Source of the DNA: Alphaproteobacteria bacterium
Lineage (GTDB): Bacteria; Pseudomonadota; Alphaproteobacteria; Ferrovibrionales; Ferrovibrionaceae
Reading direction: 5' to 3'
Assembly (NCBI GenBank): GCA_017307375.1
Contig: JAFKFH010000011.1
Coordinates: 124,001 to 188,000, forward strand
Length of the DNA stretch: 64,000 nt
This document shows positions 43,608-52,139 of the stretch, one piece after another. The translations under genes were made by a program, and so were the position numbers. The stretch's first letter is position 1. Every line of letters starts with the position of its first letter. A model generated the notes under the pieces. That model worked only from the letters and a program-made list of their open reading frames with translations, was not told where the DNA came from and did no database searches.

Positions 43608-43699
43608 GCGCCAGTCTCCCATCATCCCACGGGCGGGGCCCCGCCCCTTCCCGCAGCGCGCGGATGATAAGTTCGGGCTGGCGCGCTGGAAAGTCCGCG

Positions 43700-43783
43700 T
43701 CAGACCACGCCGCCGCTGGCGCACAGCGCCTGGCCGTCAATCATCTCGTCGGTGACCGGCAGGCTCTTGCCACTCCAGTTCAT
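43700..43783 (-). pseudogene. Possible SDR C-terminal remnant
   Basis: A 27-codon frame (ATG at 43783, TGA at 43700-43702) ends in DGQALCASGGVV, which resembles the TGQ-x-(I/L)-x-x-x-GG end of short-chain dehydrogenases. A stop codon lies in frame three codons upstream, and no further SDR sequence is visible, so if real it is a decayed 3' end. It may be only a chance resemblance. Confidence 0.3.
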
Positions 43784-43806
43784 CGTCGACTATCGCGCGG
43801 GTAAAT

Positions 43807-43829
43807 GTCTTCACCGACTGGTTGAAGAC
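43807..43829. repeat. Inverted repeat in the WYL/kinase gap
   Basis: GTCTTCA (43807-43813) and TGAAGAC (43823-43829) are perfectly complementary; two more pairs form if one T is bulged. No T-run follows, so a terminator is unlikely. It may be a regulator site or an ordinary hairpin. Confidence 0.35.
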
Positions 43830-43996
43830 CTGCCCAGTAGGCGCGTCTAAAAACCCGGTACAGCCGACACATTACTCTCGCGAAATCGGGCCATCAGCGG
43901 ATGTCGGCCCCCATGCGACTCCGTGTTTAATTGACACGAAGAACGAAAAATCCGGCAATGGATCAGCTATGCGCAATGCTGCATAGTGAGGACGGG

Positions 43997-46105
43997 ATGG
44001 AAAACCAGGGAATATTCCTGTCGACATTGCCGGCGGAAAAGACCGAACGACGCATGGCGATCGGTTTGATTGCCATATCGGCGCTTGCATTCTCTCTTTC
44101 AGTGCCGTTTGCCGATCGCCCCCTGCCGCCCGTCCAGGCGTTCATTCCGGCCTATGAGGCGGCGCTCGTCGTCATCGACCTGATCACCGCGGCGCTGGTG
44201 TTCGGCCAAGCCGCCATCCTCCGCTCGCGCAGCCTGATGGCGTTGGCGACGGGTTACCTGTTCACGGGTCTGATCGTCATTCCCCATGCGCTGACCTTCC
44301 CCGGCCTCGTCACTCCGACCGGGATGTTCGGTGCCGGGCCGCAGACCACGGCCTGGCTGTACATGATCTGGCATGCAGGCTTCCCGGCCGCCGTGATCGC
44401 CTACGTGCTGCTGAAACGAGGCGGGGACGCCCTGCCGGCCAATCTCACGGCGGGCCGCGCCGTGCTGACGCTGGCAGCGGCCGCGGTGCTCGCCGTCGTG
44501 CTGGTGACGCTGGTGGTCACCGCCGGGCGCGACAGCCTGCCTGCCATCATGCAGGGAAACGGCTATACCCCGGTCATGAAGGGTGTCGTCGCCACGGTGT
44601 GGCTGATGTCGGCGGTCGCGCTGGCGATTCTGTGGAGCCAGCCGGGGCGCAGCGCCCTCGATCTGTGGCTGATGGTCGTCATGTGCGCCTGGCTCGCCGA
44701 TATCGGCCTCAGCGCCGTCTTCAATGCCGGGCGGTTCGATCTCGGCTTTTATGCGGGGCGCATCTACGGTCTGCTGGCGGCGAGTTTCGTGCTGGTGGTC
44801 CTGCTTGTCGAGACCGCCGCGCTCTATGCACGCGCTGTCCGCGACCTGTCGCTGAGCAACCAGGCCCTGCGCGAGGCCGAGGGGCAGCAGCGCCATCTCG
44901 CACGCGACCTCGAACAGCGCGTCGAGGAGAGCGGCCGCCAGCTCGACGCCGAAACCGCCGAGCGCCGGCGGATCCAGGAAAGACTGATCGAGACGCAAAA
45001 ACGCGAAGCGGTAGGGCGGCTGGCCGGCGGGGTCGCGCACGATTTCAACAACATCCTGATGGTGGTGATGGGCAATGCCGAGCTGTTGCATCTGCCTGGC
45101 CGGGCCGGCGAACACGAACGCGCGATCGAGGCGATCGAACGCGCAGCCGAGCGCGGCGGCAGGCTGGTCCGGCAGTTGATGGCCTTTTCGCGCCGGCGCA
45201 CGCTGACCCCCGGTGTCGTCGACCTGCCGGCGCGATCGGCCGAACTGGCCGAGTTGCTGGACAGGTCGCTGCGCGGCGACATCAAGGTGGTGCTGCGGCT
45301 CGATGCCGGCCTGTGGCCGATCTTCTGCGATGTCGACGAACTCGAGCTTGCGCTGCTCAACCTCTGCATCAATGCCCGCGACGCCATGCCCGACGGCGGG
45401 CTGATCCGCATCGAGGGGCGGAATGTCGAGGAGGCGGGTGGGCAGTTCGTCGCCCTGTCGGTGAGCGATACCGGCACAGGCATCGCCCCGGAACATCTGC
45501 AGGACGTGTTCGAGCCGTTCTTCACGACGAAGGAAGTCGGCAAGGGCAGCGGCCTCGGCCTGGCTCAGGTGCAGGGCTTCGCCCAGGAATCCGGCGGCTT
45601 TGCCACCATCGCCTCGACGCCTGGCCAAGGCACGACCGTCGCGCTGCATCTGCCGCGCGCCGATGGGCACGATGCCGCGCCGGATCCGAACCGGCCGGCG
45701 ACGACGCAGGCGGCGGCGCGGCGGCGCGTTTTGATGGTCGAGGATGACGACGACGTCGCCGCGATCGCGGCCAAGACGCTGGCGATGCTCGGCTGCGAAA
45801 CCCAGCATGTCCGCGATGCCCGCACGGCGCTGGCCGTTCTGCTCGGCGGCCAGCGTTTCGATGTGCTGTTCTCGGACCTGATCATGCCGGGAGGCATGGG
45901 CGGGCTCGACCTGGCACGCAAGGTGCGCCAGCATTTTCCGACGCTGCCGATCCTGCTCGCCTCCGGTTCGAATGCCGCCGCGGCCGAGACCTCGCGCGAC
46001 GGCTTTGCCATCATCGCCAAGCCCTACCGGGCCGACGTCCTGGCCGCCGCGCTGGAGCGGGCATGCCGCGACGCAGCCGACGGCACTGTCCGCGATACGG
46101 CCTAG
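43997..46105 (+). CDS. MASE4-domain hybrid histidine kinase
   Basis: Sensor kinase of 702 residues. A MASE4-type membrane domain with about eight helices covers residues 18-278 (RMAIGLIAISALAFSLSVPF and WLYMIWHAGFPAAVIAYVLL). A coiled coil (about 285-330) leads to the HisKA domain with His348 in GGVAHDFNNILMVVMGNAE, the ATPase domain (LCINARDAMPDGG, SDTGTGIAPEH, GLGLAQVQGF) and a C-terminal receiver (LMVEDDDDVA, acceptor Asp in FSDLIMPGGMGG). I choose the ATG at 43997 because GAGG precedes it and because the upstream TTG start at 43931 is part of a TTGACA promoter hexamer. The signal is unknown. It lies 211 bases before an isolated cydB. Confidence 0.9.
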   Translation: MENQGIFLSTLPAEKTERRMAIGLIAISALAFSLSVPFADRPLPPVQAFIPAYEAALVVIDLITAALVFGQAAILRSRSLMALATGYLFTGLIVIPHALTFPGLVTPTGMFGAGPQTTAWLYMIWHAGFPAAVIAYVLLKRGGDALPANLTAGRAVLTLAAAAVLAVVLVTLVVTAGRDSLPAIMQGNGYTPVMKGVVATVWLMSAVALAILWSQPGRSALDLWLMVVMCAWLADIGLSAVFNAGRFDLGFYAGRIYGLLAASFVLVVLLVETAALYARAVRDLSLSNQALREAEGQQRHLARDLEQRVEESGRQLDAETAERRRIQERLIETQKREAVGRLAGGVAHDFNNILMVVMGNAELLHLPGRAGEHERAIEAIERAAERGGRLVRQLMAFSRRRTLTPGVVDLPARSAELAELLDRSLRGDIKVVLRLDAGLWPIFCDVDELELALLNLCINARDAMPDGGLIRIEGRNVEEAGGQFVALSVSDTGTGIAPEHLQDVFEPFFTTKEVGKGSGLGLAQVQGFAQESGGFATIASTPGQGTTVALHLPRADGHDAAPDPNRPATTQAAARRRVLMVEDDDDVAAIAAKTLAMLGCETQHVRDARTALAVLLGGQRFDVLFSDLIMPGGMGGLDLARKVRQHFPTLPILLASGSNAAAAETSRDGFAIIAKPYRADVLAAALERACRDAADGTVRDTA

Positions 46106-46115
46106 CGGCACGGAA

Positions 46116-46135
46116 CACATACCAAGATATATGTG
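46116..46135. promoter_or_regulatory. Inverted repeat between kinase and cydB
   Basis: CACATA (46116-46121) and TATGTG (46130-46135) around an 8-base centre, ten bases after the kinase stop. It is AT-rich relative to its surroundings and lies upstream of cydB, so it could bind a regulator. There is no T-run after it. Confidence 0.3.
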
Positions 46136-46316
46136 CCAGATTGCCACGGCGCATTGCCCGACGGGGCGGTGATAGAGATACTCGGCTTTCAAAGAGACAA
46201 CTTGAGATCACGGGGCCGTGGTTCGGCAGCAGCTTCGCCGCGGGCATCGCCTGCCCGAACGGATTTCCCGCCATCGCCTCGGTCTCAGCCTGCAACTTGC
46301 CGATTTGAGTGTCGTC

Positions 46317-47420
46317 ATGCCGATCCCGCTGTCCTACGAAGACCTTCGCCTGATCTGGTGGGCACTGCTCGGCGTCCTGCTGATCGGCTTCGCCGTGACC
46401 GAGGGCTTCGATTTCGGCACCGCGATCCTGCTGCCCTTCGTCGCCCGCAGCCATGCCGAGCGCCGCGCCGTGATCGAGACGGCCGGCCCGTCCTGGGAAG
46501 GCAACCAGGTCTGGTTCGTCCTGGGCGGGGGCGCGATGTTCGCGGCCTGGCCACAGGTCTATGCGACCGCTTTTTCCGGCTTCTACGACGTGCTGCTGCT
46601 GGTACTCCTGGCGCTGATCCTGCGTCCGATCGGCTTCAAGTTCCGCCGCAGGATCGAGCATACCGCCTGGCGTGGCTGGTGGGACGGCATGCTGTTCGTC
46701 TCGGGGCTGATCCCGACGCTGGTCTTCGGGATCGCGGTCGGTACCGTCCTGCTCGGCGCCCCCTTTCGCCTCGACGCCACGATGCGGCCGACCTACGAGA
46801 GCGGCCCGGGCGGGTTGCTGCAGCCCTTCGCCCTGCTCTGCGGCTCGCTCTCGCTCGCCATGCTGGTGATGCACGGCGCGGCCTGGATCGTCGCCAAGAC
46901 CGAAGATCGCATCGCCGATCGCGCGCGCGGCTGGGGCATGGGCGCCTCCGCCCTGACGCTGATCCTGCTGGCGGTCGCCTGGGTATGGACCGCCGCCCTG
47001 CCCGGTCTGCGCATCGTCGGTGGCGCGGATCCGAACGGCCCGTCCAATCCGCTGACCAAGGTGGTGGTGGTCGAGACCGGAGCCTGGCTGGCAAATTACG
47101 CCGACCATCCCTGGTTTGCCATCGCGCCCGCCGCCGGCTTCGTCGGCGCGGCGATCGCCCTGCTCTGCTTCAACCTGCGGCTGGAACGTCTGGCACTGGT
47201 CTTTTCCGGGATGGGCGTGGGCGGGGTGGTCGCCATGGCCGGGGTGGGCATGTTTCCGTTCGTGCTGCCCTCGAGCCTCGATCCGCGATCGAGCCTGACC
47301 GTGTGGGATGCCTCGGCCAGCCGCCCCACATTGTTCGTGATGCTGATTGCCGTGGTCGTCTTCATGCCGCTGATCATCGCCTATAACGGGCGGGTCTATC
47401 GGGCAATGCGCGGCCGGTGA
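46317..47420 (+). CDS. cydB: Cytochrome bd-type quinol oxidase subunit II (CydB), without cydA
   Basis: Integral membrane protein of 367 residues with about nine helices. CydB signatures are present: ALLGVLLIGFAVTEGFDFG near the start, GPSWEGNQVWFVLGGGAMFA and PFVLPSSLDPRSSLTVWDAS. CydB pairs with CydA, which binds all the hemes, to reduce oxygen with quinol. No cydA, cydX or cydCD is encoded on either side: a histidine kinase precedes and yciB follows. The ATG at 46317 fits family length; longer open frames upstream lack family sequence. Either cydA is elsewhere or this is an orphan subunit. Confidence 0.93.
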   Translation: MPIPLSYEDLRLIWWALLGVLLIGFAVTEGFDFGTAILLPFVARSHAERRAVIETAGPSWEGNQVWFVLGGGAMFAAWPQVYATAFSGFYDVLLLVLLALILRPIGFKFRRRIEHTAWRGWWDGMLFVSGLIPTLVFGIAVGTVLLGAPFRLDATMRPTYESGPGGLLQPFALLCGSLSLAMLVMHGAAWIVAKTEDRIADRARGWGMGASALTLILLAVAWVWTAALPGLRIVGGADPNGPSNPLTKVVVVETGAWLANYADHPWFAIAPAAGFVGAAIALLCFNLRLERLALVFSGMGVGGVVAMAGVGMFPFVLPSSLDPRSSLTVWDASASRPTLFVMLIAVVVFMPLIIAYNGRVYRAMRGR

Positions 47421-47494
47421 GGACACGGGCGCAGGCCACCGGCGGCAACGGCAATTCTTGATCGGCCGGCCTGCCGATGTGCTATTCCTGCTGA

Positions 47495-47525
47495 GCCGTG
47501 GGCGGGCAAGCCTTCGCCCCACGGC
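47495..47525. repeat. Strong hairpin between cydB and yciB
   Basis: GCCGTGGG (from 47495) pairs with CCCACGGC (to 47525); with one bulged C the stem extends by CG/CG around a 10-base loop. No T-run follows on the plus strand. It may protect the cydB mRNA end or be a repeat element of this genome. Confidence 0.4.
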
Positions 47526-47562
47526 AATCATAGTCCGATCAGGCATGAGTTGACCGAGCACG

Positions 47563-48168
47563 ATGGCCGATATCCGCAACACCGATGCACCGACCAAGCC
47601 GACGACCGCCGCCGAGTCGAGCGCCGGTTCCGCGCTGATCAAGCTGGCACTGGAGGCAGGGCCGCTTGTCGTCTTCTTCGTCGGCAATGCCAAGTTCGGG
47701 ATCTTCCACGCCACCGCCGCCTTCATGGTGGCGATGGTTGCCGCCCTCGGCGTTTCCTGGGCGATGACACGCAAGCTGCCGATCATGCCGCTGGTCGGCG
47801 CCATCTTCGTCGTCATCTTCGGCGGATTGACGCTGATCCTGCAGGACGATCTGTTCATCAAGCTGAAGCCGACCATCGTCAACCTCTTGTTCGCCACGAT
47901 TCTGTTCGGGGGCCTCGTCATGCGCCGGCCGCTGCTCAAGCCGCTGCTCGGCGCGGCCCTCACCCTCGACGATCGCGGCTGGGATATCCTCACCCGGCGC
48001 TGGGCCATCTTCTTCGTCGTGCTGGCGATCCTGAACGAGGTGGTCTGGCGGGGCTTCTCGACCGAATTCTGGATCTCGTTCAAGCTGTTCGGGATCATGC
48101 CGCTGACGCTGTTGTTCGGCATCGCCCAGATGCCGCTGATCAAGCGCCACATGCCGGCCGAAGCCTGA
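47563..48168 (+). CDS. yciB: Inner membrane septation protein YciB/IspZ
   Basis: A 201-residue membrane protein with five or six helices, in the YciB/IspZ (septation protein A) family: KLALEAGPLVVFFVGNAKFG, the LKPTIVNLLFATILFGGLVM region and LNEVVWRGFSTEFWISFKLF. The first 23 residues are a polar extension. Involved in envelope maintenance and division in E. coli and Shigella. In many alphaproteobacteria it directly follows ftsY; here they are separated by the 35.8-47.4 kb accessory block. The carboxypeptidase gene starts 11 bases after its stop. Confidence 0.93.
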   Translation: MADIRNTDAPTKPTTAAESSAGSALIKLALEAGPLVVFFVGNAKFGIFHATAAFMVAMVAALGVSWAMTRKLPIMPLVGAIFVVIFGGLTLILQDDLFIKLKPTIVNLLFATILFGGLVMRRPLLKPLLGAALTLDDRGWDILTRRWAIFFVVLAILNEVVWRGFSTEFWISFKLFGIMPLTLLFGIAQMPLIKRHMPAEA

Positions 48169-48179
48169 GAGGACGTTTC

Positions 48180-49313
48180 GTGAAGATTTCAGCCGAATTC
48201 GACGGCGGCAACATCGAGTGCCTCGCCTGTGACGATCCCGCCGATATCCGGCTGGCCATCCGCCCCGACGGCCAAGCCGATTTCCGCCAGTGGTTCCATT
48301 TCCGCCTGACCGGCGCCAGGGGCCGCGACTGCACGCTGCATCTGACCAATGCCGGCGCCACCTCCTATCCCGGCGGCTGGGACGGCTATCGCGCGGTCGC
48401 TTCCTACGACCGGCGAGACTGGTTCCGCGTCGACACGAGCTATGCCGACGGCGTGCTGACCATCCGGCATGTCCCGCAGGCCGACCAGGTCTACTTTGCC
48501 TATTTCGCACCCTATTCGCGCGAGCGTCATGCCGATTTCGTGGCCGAATGCGCGGCCCGTCCGGGGGCGACGCTCGAGGTGCTCGGCACCACGCTCGACG
48601 GACAGGATCTCGACTATCTGCGCATCGGCGAGACCACGACCGACAAGCCCGATCTGTGGGTGATCGCCCGCCAGCATCCCGGCGAAACCATGGCGTCGTG
48701 GTGGATGGAGGGGTTCCTGCGCCGGCTGCTCGATCCCGCCGATCCGGTCGCCCGCACCCTGCGCGCGAAGGCGACCTTCCACGTCGTGCCAAACATGAAC
48801 CCGGACGGATCGCGCCGGGGCCACCTGCGCACCAACGCCGCCGGGGCCGATCTGAACCGCGAATGGGGCGTGGCGACGATGGAGCGCAGCCCCGAGGTTT
48901 TCCTGGTGCGCCAGGCGATGCGGGACCGCGGCATCGATTTCTGCCTCGACGTCCATGGCGACGAGGTGCTGGCCTACAACTTCCTGGTCACCGCTTTCGG
49001 CATTCCGTCGCTGACCGAACGCCAGCGGCAGTTGCATCTCGACTATGCCGAGGCGCTCGTCCGCGCCAGCCCCGATTTCCAGACCGCCAAGGGCTATCCG
49101 CCGTCGGCGCCGGGCAAGGCCAATCTGGCGCTGTGCTCGAACTACCTGGCCGAAACCTTCGGCTGCCTCGCCATGACGCTCGAACAGCCGTTCAAGGACA
49201 CGATCGAAACGCCGGATGAACGCGCTGGCTGGTCGCCGGAACGGGCCGACCGGCTGGGCCGGGCCAATCTCGACGCGATGCTGGCGGTCGTCGACCGCCT
49301 CAAGCAGCGGTGA
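48180..49313 (+). CDS. M14-type cytosolic carboxypeptidase
   Basis: A 377-residue zinc carboxypeptidase of the M14 cytosolic (CCP-like) subfamily. An N-terminal beta domain (FDGGNIECLACDDPADIRLA, QWFHFRLTGARGRDC) precedes the peptidase domain. Zinc ligands are in ARQHPGETMASWWMEG (HPGE) and LDVHGDE, the substrate arginine region is NMNPDGSRRGHLRTNAAGAD, and the catalytic glutamate is in AMTLEQPF. No signal peptide. The GTG start at 48180 has AGAGG upstream and follows yciB by 11 bases. Its end overlaps a convergent TetR gene by 14 bases. Target unknown. Confidence 0.92.
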   Translation: MKISAEFDGGNIECLACDDPADIRLAIRPDGQADFRQWFHFRLTGARGRDCTLHLTNAGATSYPGGWDGYRAVASYDRRDWFRVDTSYADGVLTIRHVPQADQVYFAYFAPYSRERHADFVAECAARPGATLEVLGTTLDGQDLDYLRIGETTTDKPDLWVIARQHPGETMASWWMEGFLRRLLDPADPVARTLRAKATFHVVPNMNPDGSRRGHLRTNAAGADLNREWGVATMERSPEVFLVRQAMRDRGIDFCLDVHGDEVLAYNFLVTAFGIPSLTERQRQLHLDYAEALVRASPDFQTAKGYPPSAPGKANLALCSNYLAETFGCLAMTLEQPFKDTIETPDERAGWSPERADRLGRANLDAMLAVVDRLKQR

Positions 49314-49902
49314 GGCCGGCAACCAGATAAGCCAGCGAACCTTCGACCAGTTCGCTGCGGGCGCGGAAATCCTCGCCGAGCTTGTTGTCGAGCACCAATA
49401 CGGCCAAGCCGTGCATCATCGACCAGCAGGCGGTGCCGGCGGCGGCCTCCGGCCGCAGCCGGGCAACCGCCGCGTCGATCCGGGCGTAGGTCGCCCGCCC
49501 AGCCTCCTGTACCGATGCGACCGACGAAAGATCGGCGAGCGTCGATCCGAACATCAGCCGGAACAGCGCGGGATGATCGGTGGCAAAACCGACATAGGCG
49601 GCGCCGAGTGCCGTCAATTGCTTGGCCGGTCCCTGTTCGGCCATTGCCTCCTCGGCCAGGCCGAGATCGGCATCGAGCAGCGCGAAGCCGGCCTCGGCCA
49701 CCGCCGCCAGCACCGCCTGGCGGTCGGCAAAATGAGCGTAGGGCGCCGTGGCCGACACGCCGGCCTCGCGCGCCAGGCGCCGCAGGGAGAGGTCGGCGAC
49801 GCCTTCGGTTTCCAAGAGTTTCAGGGCGGTGCCGATCAGGGCATTCCGCAGGTCACCATGATGATAGGGCCGGCCGGCGGCCCCGGATTGCGATCTGGAC
49901 AT
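49300..49902 (-). CDS. TetR/AcrR regulator with WHG domain
   Basis: A 200-residue regulator: helix-turn-helix in about residues 14-60 (HHGDLRNALIGTALKLLETE, LAREAGVSATAPYAHFADRQ) and a WHG-type C-terminal ligand domain (ALGAAYVGFATDHPALFRLM). It starts 30 bases after the Nudix gene on the same strand, so it may be co-transcribed with it. No palindrome stood out upstream. Regulated gene not evident. Confidence 0.92.
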   Translation of the reverse strand: MSRSQSGAAGRPYHHGDLRNALIGTALKLLETEGVADLSLRRLAREAGVSATAPYAHFADRQAVLAAVAEAGFALLDADLGLAEEAMAEQGPAKQLTALGAAYVGFATDHPALFRLMFGSTLADLSSVASVQEAGRATYARIDAAVARLRPEAAAGTACWSMMHGLAVLVLDNKLGEDFRARSELVEGSLAYLVAGLTAA

Positions 49903-49931
49903 CGCTGAGATCTAGCGATAAGACCCTGAAA

Positions 49932-50495
49932 TCACAAGCCGTTCTTCTGACCGGTGCTGTAGTTCCCGCTTTCGCCGGGCGGATTGACGGCCGGCGCGCC
50001 GAGCGGCCGGCCGGCAGCCTGGCGCCAAGCATGCAGCGCCCAATGGACGCTGGGAAAGGCCAGTTCGGTCCATGGGATATCGTCCCAGGCGAACAGACGG
50101 ACCTCGAGCGATTCGGGTCCGGCGGCAAAGACCGGCTCGGCCAGCCGCGCGCGGTAGATCAGCTGCACCTGGCTGATCCGCGGTATGTTGTAGACGGCGA
50201 GCAGGCCGTCGATGGCGATGATCGCCCCGGCCTCCTCCTCGGCCTCGCGCGCCGCGCCGGCCTCGGACGTCTCGCGCTCCTCCATGTAGCCGGCCGGCAG
50301 GGTCCAGAACCCGGAACGCGGCTCGATCGCCCGACGGCAGAGCAGCACCCGGCCCTCGTCGCCCTCGACCACCGCCCCCACGACGATCTTGGGATTGGAA
50401 TAGGCGATATAGCCGCAATCGCCGCAGACCAGCCGCTCGCGGTTGTCGCCGTCGGGAACCTTGCGGGTGAAGTTCGGGGGCGCCGGGATCGTCAT
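49932..50495 (-). CDS. Nudix hydrolase with N-terminal zinc ribbon
   Basis: A 187-residue NUDIX protein. The Nudix box runs from [20 protein letters not shown] to AGA and fits Gx5Ex7REUXEEXGU. In front is a CGDC knuckle ([15 protein letters not shown]) like the zinc ribbon of NADH pyrophosphatase-like members, and WTLPAGYME is typical. It probably hydrolyses a nucleoside diphosphate derivative such as an ADP-sugar or dinucleotide. Divergent from the metallophosphoesterase with 66 bases between. The ATG at 50495 is chosen by family start. Confidence 0.9.
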   Translation of the reverse strand: MTIPAPPNFTRKVPDGDNRERLVCGDCGYIAYSNPKIVVGAVVEGDEGRVLLCRRAIEPRSGFWTLPAGYMEERETSEAGAAREAEEEAGAIIAIDGLLAVYNIPRISQVQLIYRARLAEPVFAAGPESLEVRLFAWDDIPWTELAFPSVHWALHAWRQAAGRPLGAPAVNPPGESGNYSTGQKNGL

Positions 50496-50561
50496 GGCGC
50501 CAACTGTGCCCGCCCGACGGCCGGCTTGTCCAGCTTCGGCACCTCGGGCCAAGATCGGTCC

Positions 50562-51383
50562 ATGACCGATATCCGCCTCGCCATCGTCTCCGACCTGCAT
50601 CTCGACGTCCGCCGCCGCCTGGCCGAGAAGAACGGCACCGATCCGGGTCGGGCCATCGCCGGCATCTCGGCCGCCACCCGCGCCGCGGTGGACGGCGCCG
50701 ACGTCGTCGTGCTGGCCGGCGATATCGCCAACGGCACGCGCGGCATCGGCTGGGCGGCCGCGACGTTCCCGGGCCTGCCCGTCGTCTATGTCTCGGGCAA
50801 TCACGAGTTCTATAATCACGATCACGCGGCCCTGATCGCCGATCTCCGAACCGCTGCGGCGACGGCGGGCATCCATTTCCTCGACGGGGACGCCTGCACG
50901 CTGGACATCCGCGGGCGCGCGCTGCGCCTCTTGGGCTGCACCGCCTGGACCGACTACCGGCTCTACGGCCCCGAGGTGGCGGCAACGGCCCGCGAGCGCG
51001 CGGCCGACCTGCTCTACGACCACAAGCGCATCCGCTTCGGCGACGGGCTGTTCCGGCCGGAAGATGCCGCCGGCCTGCACGAGGCCGCGACCGGCTGGCT
51101 CGACGCCGAACTTGGCCGCGACCACCCCGGGCCGACCGTCGTGGTCACCCATCATGCGCCGACGCCGCGGTCGGTCGCGCCGCGCTTTGCCGGCGACAGC
51201 CTGTCGCCGGCCTTTGCCTCCGATCTCACCGCGCTGATCGCGCGCCATGGCCCGCCGCTGTGGATCCACGGCCATACCCATCACAACGTCGACTACCGCG
51301 TCGGCGCCAGCCGCATCGTCAGCCATCAATGGGGCTATCCCGGCGAGGGGCTGAGCGAAGGTTGCCTGATCGTCGCGGTGTGA
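50562..51383 (+). CDS. Calcineurin-like metallophosphoesterase
   Basis: A 273-residue cytosolic phosphoesterase. The metal-site motifs are all present in order: [31 protein letters not shown] and HGHTHHN. The substrate is unknown. The ATG at 50562 opens [14 protein letters not shown]. Same strand as the peptidase C26 gene, 39 bases upstream of it. Confidence 0.92.
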   Translation: MTDIRLAIVSDLHLDVRRRLAEKNGTDPGRAIAGISAATRAAVDGADVVVLAGDIANGTRGIGWAAATFPGLPVVYVSGNHEFYNHDHAALIADLRTAAATAGIHFLDGDACTLDIRGRALRLLGCTAWTDYRLYGPEVAATARERAADLLYDHKRIRFGDGLFRPEDAAGLHEAATGWLDAELGRDHPGPTVVVTHHAPTPRSVAPRFAGDSLSPAFASDLTALIARHGPPLWIHGHTHHNVDYRVGASRIVSHQWGYPGEGLSEGCLIVAV

Positions 51384-51422
51384 CGCTTGCCGCCCCGGGG
51401 CCTTCGCGGTAAACGCTGATCC

Positions 51423-52139
51423 ATGAGCGCGCCCCTGATCGGCCTGACCCTCGACTCGGAAGAGCCCGGCGGGTATTCGAAATTCCCCTGGTACGCCCTG
51501 CGCCAGAACTATTGCGGCGCGGTGGCCGACGCCGGGGGCGTTCCGTTGCCGCTGCCGCACCACCCCGACCTGGTCGGCCACTACCTCGACCTGCTCGACG
51601 GGCTGATCGTGACCGGCGGCGCCTTCGACGTCGACCCGGCCCTGTTCGGCGATGCCAGCCGGCATGACACGGTCAAGCTGAAGACCGCGCGGACCGAGTT
51701 CGAATTCGCCCTGATCCGCGGCGCGCATCAGCGTGACATGCCGATCCTGGGCATCTGTGGCGGCCAGCAATTGCTGAACGTCGTGCTGGGCGGCACGCTG
51801 GTCCAGCATATCCCGGACGACTTCCCCGACGGCTTCGCCCATGAGCAGCCGAACCCGCGCAACGAACCCGGCCACGACGTCGTCGTCGCCGCCGGCACGC
51901 TGCTGCACCGCATCGTCGGCGCCGATCGCCTGGCGGTGAACTCGGCCCATCACCAGGCCGTCCGCGCGCCGGCCCCCGGCTGCGTCGTCAACGCGGTGGC
52001 CGAGGACGGCGTCATCGAAGGCATCGAGGATCCGACGCGCCGCTTCTGCATCGGCGTGCAATGGCATCCCGAATTCACGATCAACCCGGGCGACGCGGCG
52101 CTGCATCGCGCGCTGGTCGCGGCGAGTGCGGCGGCATGA
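51423..52139 (+). CDS. Gamma-glutamyl-gamma-aminobutyrate hydrolase family protein (peptidase C26)
   Basis: A 238-residue class I glutamine amidotransferase-like hydrolase, PuuD-related. The nucleophile cysteine is in [11 protein letters not shown] and the catalytic His-x-Glu in [22 protein letters not shown] marks the oxyanion region. It could act in putrescine degradation, but no other puu genes are near. Its stop overlaps the rluB start (ATGA). Confidence 0.92.
   Translation: MSAPLIGLTLDSEEPGGYSKFPWYALRQNYCGAVADAGGVPLPLPHHPDLVGHYLDLLDGLIVTGGAFDVDPALFGDASRHDTVKLKTARTEFEFALIRGAHQRDMPILGICGGQQLLNVVLGGTLVQHIPDDFPDGFAHEQPNPRNEPGHDVVVAAGTLLHRIVGADRLAVNSAHHQAVRAPAPGCVVNAVAEDGVIEGIEDPTRRFCIGVQWHPEFTINPGDAALHRALVAASAAA

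Larger units (their letters stand above)
43608..43996. other. 389-base gap without an intact gene
   Basis: Holds a 27-codon SDR-like remnant on the minus strand (43700-43783), a strong inverted repeat (43807-43829) and a TTGACA at 43931-43936 that may be the -35 of the following kinase gene (a 17-base spacer leads to GGCAAT, a poor -10). The stretch from about 43800 to 43990 is visibly less GC-rich than its surroundings. I see no intact coding region. Confidence 0.6.

Noticed and set aside
43931-43996. TTG at 43931 as start of the MASE4 kinase
   Set aside because: The TTG is part of TTGACA, a likely -35 element, and has no ribosome site; the ATG at 43997 has GAGG at good distance and the preceding residues show no family similarity.
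46106-46316. Degraded cydA before cydB
   Set aside because: No frame in this stretch shows CydA sequence such as its heme ligand or GRQPW motifs; the region is too short to judge an ancient remnant.
47421-47562. tRNA or small RNA gene in the cydB-yciB gap
   Set aside because: The strong stem does not fold into a cloverleaf, there is no TTC arm or CCA-type end, and no small RNA family is recognisable.
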